NCBI GenBank assembly: GCA_040954595.2
Contig: CM082591.2
Location: forward strand, 7,750,001-7,814,000
From: Balanoglossus misakiensis
Lineage: Eukaryota > Hemichordata
DNA length: 64,000 nt
Direction of reading: 5' to 3'
Positions 59,928-64,000 of the stretch are shown in pieces; position 1 is the stretch's first letter; the number at the start of each line of letters is the position of its first letter. Below the pieces are notes generated by a model. It worked only from the letters and a program-made list of their open reading frames with translations, did not search any database and was not told where the DNA came from. The position numbers and the translations under genes are program-made.

Positions 59928-60945
59928 AATTGCAGTAGATACACAAAACTAACATATGGAAATTATAATGAAAAAGTTACAGTTTATGGAGCTTTAAAAA
60001 AAAAATTATAGCTCTTCATGTATCCAGGCATTTCATGATGTTTTAGGGCTTTGAACAAGAAACTGCAGTAGATACACAAAACAAACATATTGAAATTATA
60101 GCCAAAAAGTTACAGCTTAGGCTGCATTCACAAACACCTCTGGAGGGGGGGGCGGGAGAATTCAATTTTTTTACCGCTAATTTTCACATGCCCCCCTTCC
60201 GAACTGCCAATATTTTCAAATCCCCCCCTTCCGAACTGCCAAAATTTTGAAATCCCCCCTTCCCATTTTCTTTCACAGAGCAAAACACATCACCTATCTA
60301 TCTTGTAAAAAGAAAAACAGCGCTCCCATGAAAAGAATTTGAAACTGATGTTTCCCCTCATCAGTGGGTATTAAAACTGAACATAGTTTTTATTTTTTAA
60401 GTACATATATTTGTATTCTGTGTTGGGAGACATTGTAAACCGAGAATTGAAGGGGGTGGGTTTGGGAGGGGGTGTCCCCCTCCCACGTAAGAAAATTTTC
60501 TAAAATACAGAGCTCAAAGCTGCATTTTAATGAACCCGGCAAAAGCAAATTAACTCAACTACCGGTATGTTGGGGAGGACAAATTTAACCGTCGTTATCA
60601 TGGGGTGGGGCAAGTCCCCTGACCTGGGACACTAGATAAACCAGTCAATGATTGAAAGGTGTTGATGAATGGAGGGGGTGGGTGTGAAAAATTAGAAAAT
60701 TTTGTAAAATAAAGGGCGCGAAACTGCATTTTTGTGGACTCAAAATAAATATTTAGTCGTTAAAGTTTTCAAGTCCCCCCCTTTCAGTCCCTAAATTATT
60801 TCAAATCCCCCCCCTTACATACCCTCAATTTTTTCAAATCCCCCCCCTCAATTCTCCTGCCCCCCCCCCTCCAGAGGTGTTTGTGAATGCAGCCTTATGA
60901 AGCTTTATAAAAAAAATTATATCTCTTCATGTATCTATTGTGAAT
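59928..60945. repeat. ~130-bp duplicated segment, one copy split by an insertion
   Basis: Copy 1 (about 59928-60045) and copy 2 (60057-60119 continued at 60895-60945) share CAGTAGATACACAAAAC, AAATTATA, AAAAAGTTACAG and GCTCTTCATGTATC-type blocks. Copy 2 is interrupted at ...GTTACAGCTTA by the element at 60120-60894. Confidence 0.8.
60120..60894. mobile_element. 775-bp non-autonomous element with TTA target duplication (PIF/Harbinger-like)
   Basis: The ends GGCTGCATTCACAAACACCT and AGGTGTTTGTGAATGCAGCC are perfect inverted repeats that continue into G/C tracts. The flanks are TTA (60117-60119) and TTA (60895-60897). The duplicated copy at ~59985 shows the empty site (GTTACAGTTTATGGAGC), confirming a 3-bp duplication. 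A TTA/TWA target is typical of PIF/Harbinger elements. The interior is rich in C/G runs flanking TTTTCAAAT-type blocks and has no transposase. Confidence 0.85.
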
Positions 60946-60979
60946 AATTTGTCTCTAAAATTTATTCTTCCTTTGTCAG

Positions 60980-61078
60980 ACATGAGATCCTTGGAGATGA
61001 AGAAGTCGCTTTTAAAATGATCAGAACTAATGTTTCTCACGTTGTTGGTCAGTTAGATGATATCAGAAGAAATCCAAA
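60980..61078 (+). CDS. GNPTAB: GNPTAB-like exon (GlcNAc-1-phosphotransferase alpha/beta, C-terminal region)
   Basis: After TTCTTCCTTTGTCAG the exon reads [20 protein letters not shown] then [12 protein letters not shown], ending AAA|gtaagt. This is close to residues in the C-terminal (beta) part of GNPTAB, the Golgi enzyme that starts the mannose-6-phosphate tag on lysosomal hydrolases. It enters and leaves in phase 2. The preceding ZNF143-like exon leaves in phase 1; joining them would reach a stop after about 13 codons, so these are not one gene. No upstream GNPTAB exon lies between. High identity suggests it comes from a functional gene or a recent copy. Confidence 0.8.
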
Positions 61079-61514
61079 GTAAGTGGATATTTTCATCTTT
61101 TTGGCAAACCTTTAAAGGGCCACGATCTACTTATGTTAAATCAGAGACTCTGGTTACGGGCAATAGAAATTATTGAGGCCTGCACCATGCTATTTCATGA
61201 ATAAGGCGTGAATTTAACAAATAATGTAAAATAATGCTGGGTCATTATTCTTTTTCAATGTTTTTTTCTGTTTGCATAAACATTTGTCTGAAAAATAATC
61301 ATGGTGACTGTTCATGCACTGAATATAACTTCTTTTGACTGAGTTCTCTGTAACATTTCATGAAAATGACAATTATAGTTGAAGTGGATTTTCTAGCAGT
61401 TCTTCATGCAACTGTAATTACCGGTAGAAGAGACAAATTCCACGTACTCCAAGAGTTTTTCTTTGGTTATCTGAAACTGATTGACACTGGCAAAAATATA
61501 ACAGTCTAGAGCTG

Positions 61515-61731
61515 TTGCTTCATCTCCGAGTACATGACGTAAAAACAAGGTCAGTAGGTCACAGAGTATAAAGTCTTATGTATCGTCGTTATAGGTTCGA
61601 CAGCCACATTATACTATAAGGTAAGTTTTACACGCAAATTGTATCATATATAGAACAAACCAGACGAGCTGGAGCAATACTCTGTGACCTATTTGCCTCG
61701 TTTTCACTCCGTCTCCTTGGAGATGATGCAA
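61515..61731. mobile_element. ~217-bp MITE-like inverted-repeat element
   Basis: The left arm (TTGCTTCATCTCC ... AGTAGGTCACAGAGTAT) and right arm (ATACTCTGTGACCTATTTG ... GGAGATGATGCAA) are imperfect complements over ~55 bp. It lies between the two GNPTAB-like exons, where the penultimate exon would be expected. Confidence 0.65.
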
Positions 61732-61918
61732 TGTTTTGGAAGAGCGCTCTCTTTATGCAAAAAGACGTATTGCCATGACATTTCATTGGTACGTTTTGTA
61801 TTAGTGATTGTTTGTTGTTCAGATTGACCTCTAACCTCTCATTCTACACCACCTTCTTTAATTATGTACTTGAATGTATAAAATTTACAATTTCTGTTTT
61901 GGATTTTGATATGAAGAA

Positions 61919-62048
61919 ATCATTAATATGGTGTGTATTTGTATTTTTGTTTTTAAGAGAAAATTTGGTTTTAAAGAGAAAATTTTGTCCTGAAAGAAGG
62001 CCAAATATTCGAAGAAATTCACAAACAGAGCAGATGTCACAAGTATGA
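61919..62048 (+). CDS. GNPTAB: Candidate GNPTAB last exon: transmembrane helix and basic tail
   Basis: Reads a hydrophobic stretch (SLIWCVFVFLFL), then RENLVLKRKFCPERRPNIRR and NSQTEQMSQV with a stop at 62046-62048. GNPTAB ends in the same way: a membrane helix, then LKRK and an Arg-rich cytosolic tail. The start is uncertain: an acceptor-like ATATGAAG lies at ~61918, and an alternative TTTGTTTTTAAG ends at ~61960, which would remove the helix. The ~60 residues expected between this and the previous exon were not found. Similarity is moderate. Confidence 0.45.
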
Positions 62049-63287
62049 CAAAAAAGTAATTTTTCATGTGCATCATTTATTTTGTGTTTTTTACAGTGTT
62101 TATTTTGGACTACAGAAAAACTCATCTCAGATATTGTTGTAATTTAAAATGGTTATGTAATGGAAAAATTGTTGATAGGACAGGTTGGATATTACATAGT
62201 TACCCTGTCTGGTAGTGAACTGCAAATTTCACTCAATTATTATTTGGGTTTGGAGTAGACAGTATTTAATGAAATACTAGTACTTAAAAAATAAGGCACT
62301 GTGATTTGAAACATTTCAAAGTGTCTTCCCCATTTTCAAGAATACTGCTATGTTGTTTGACTCTATGAGTCGCAGTATGTGGAAATTTCTCTATTTATTT
62401 CAGTTGTCATGGAATCTTACAGAAACATACTGTCATGGTAACTAGTGTATTTATTTGAGTATTGGATGAATGTTATTCAAATGTAACAGTGAAACCAGTT
62501 TTAGTTTTAGAATGAATCTTATTCAAGCTCCATTAACTGTAACTATTCGCTATGTTTTCAGTATTTTTGTTTTGTGTATCTTCTTTTTCAAATTCTTGAA
62601 ATATGATGAAGTAGCCTGTATTTAGCGTATCAACACAACATGTGTGTATAGTCAGTATTGTTATTGTGCAAAATTTGAATTCCAGTCAGAATAGAATTCA
62701 TTTGTCGACAATGTCTGTGGCTATTACACACATACAAGATATGTTGACAAGCAGAGTACTGTTTATATTAATATGCTGTTTGGAGTAGAACAAGAAATTG
62801 AATTTGATACACAGAACAAAAAAATCTCGAAATAATGCTCCTTTCAAATCCAACAGTAAAACCAGTTACAGGTTTGATTGAGATGAGATAGAAATTGCAA
62901 ATACCATTTATGATGGTGATATTGACAGTTTATTTACCTACAAGAGGAGATTCAATCCTGTCTGATATTTCTAAATGTTATAACACAAATTCTCCTGTTT
63001 TTGTTCAGGTGAATGACTAGACGTTTGCAGACTTTACAGGCCGAGATCAAAGTGAGAAATGAACTGCCACCAATGTCAACATTCCATGGAATTGCATGAT
63101 GTGCCATAAAACTGTTTTCATACAGAGGATTTCCTCTTTGAAAATTCAAATGACCTGTTGTTATGGTTACCAGAACTCAGAGGTCGTGCTGGGATTTGTG
63201 ACTGCACATATTTTTGACGTGTCCATAGAAACAGTCGCGTCAAAATAACATGTCAATTTGAGGTAATGGCCCATTTATTTGAACACT
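62049..63287. other. Noncoding stretch, possible GNPTAB-like 3' UTR
   Basis: AT-rich sequence after the candidate stop codon. No further exon is recognised on either strand. Confidence 0.35.
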
Positions 63288-64000
63288 GTGTTTAAAAGTA
63301 GCGACATATAGACAGACATGGTTCAATCAGCAGACAGTGTCTTTTGCAACAAGACAAATGAGGGAGTTCTGAGTGAATAGGATATTTTCACAGATTCATT
63401 ATCTGTGTGCACATGCACCTGTCAATCAAACTGGGCCAATTCTAATGATATCTCTGTGTTTAAAAGTAGCGACATATAGACACACATGGTTCAATCAGCA
63501 GACAGTGTCTTTTGCAACAAGACAAATGAGGGAGTTCTGAGTGAATAGGATCATTTCACAGATCATTGTCTGTGTGCACATGCACCTGTCAATCAAACTG
63601 GGCCAATTCTAATGATATCTCTGTGTTTAAAAGTAGTGACATATAGACACACATGGTTCAATCAGCAGACAGTGTCTTTTGCAACAAGACAAATGAGGGA
63701 GTTCTGAGTGAATAGGATCATTTCACAGATCATTGTCTGTGTGCACATGCACCTGTCAATCAAACTGGGCCAATTCTAATGATATCTCTGTGTTTAAAAG
63801 TAGTGACATATAGACACACATGGTTCAATCAGCAGACAGTGTCTTTTGCAACAAGACAAATGAGGGAGTTCTGAGTGAATAGGATCATTTCACAGATTCA
63901 TTGTCTGTGTGCACATACACCTTTCCATCAAACTGGGCCAATTCTAATGATATCTCTGTGTTTAAAAGTAGTGACACATAGACACACATGGTTCAATCAG
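63288..64000. repeat. 167-bp tandem repeat (at least 4.3 copies, continues past the window)
   Basis: GTGTTTAAAAGTAG recurs at 63288, 63456, 63623, 63790 and 63958. Units contain CATGGTTCAATCAGCAGACA, AAATGAGGGAGTTCTGAGTG and GTCAATCAAACTGGGCCAAT, and copies are nearly identical. Confidence 0.95.

Overview
This is a window of intron-rich, AT-leaning, repeat-laden animal DNA, most likely from a marine invertebrate. An invertebrate deuterostome such as a lancelet or hemichordate is my best guess, inferred from gene content and not proven. Evidence for a metazoan: spliced genes for a molybdo-flavoenzyme (xanthine dehydrogenase/aldehyde oxidase family), the ZNF143/ZNF76 activation domain, the C-terminal end of GlcNAc-1-phosphotransferase (GNPTAB), and an NHL beta-propeller protein. 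GT-AG introns keep consistent phases within each gene.

Layout. 298-7484 (+): thirteen in-frame exons of an XDH/AOX-family gene, which stop before most of the molybdopterin domain. 7609-19480: a nested palindrome, a 112-bp tandem array, a ~755-bp inverted-repeat element and a ~166-bp tandem array. 20938-30006 (-): the centrepiece, an eight-exon gene whose exons join in frame into a predicted 1,799-residue protein. It combines a glycosyltransferase-B-like region with a triplicated N-lobe, a TRADD-N-like domain, a helical linker, a coiled coil, a 36-residue repeat region and a six-bladed NHL propeller. 30541-37640: foldback elements and 175-bp and ~282-bp tandem repeats. 37786-49838: about 95 copies of a 127-bp satellite with higher-order structure, ended by a TIR element (49841-51431). 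55654-59503 (+): first exons of a ZNF143-like gene, without its zinc fingers. 60980-62048 (+): two exons resembling the C-terminal end of GNPTAB. 63288-64000: a 167-bp tandem array running off the window.

Roughly 40% of the window is tandem repeat (rough sum of array spans). Three genes are incomplete: XDH/AOX lacks its 3' part, ZNF143 its 3' part, GNPTAB its 5' part and a middle exon. Each break lies next to repeats or mobile elements, so real rearrangement and assembly error both need considering. Only the minus-strand glycosyltransferase-like/NHL gene looks complete. Its mix of TRADD-N-like, coiled-coil and NHL modules suggests an innate-immune or cell-death scaffold or effector; that function is inference.
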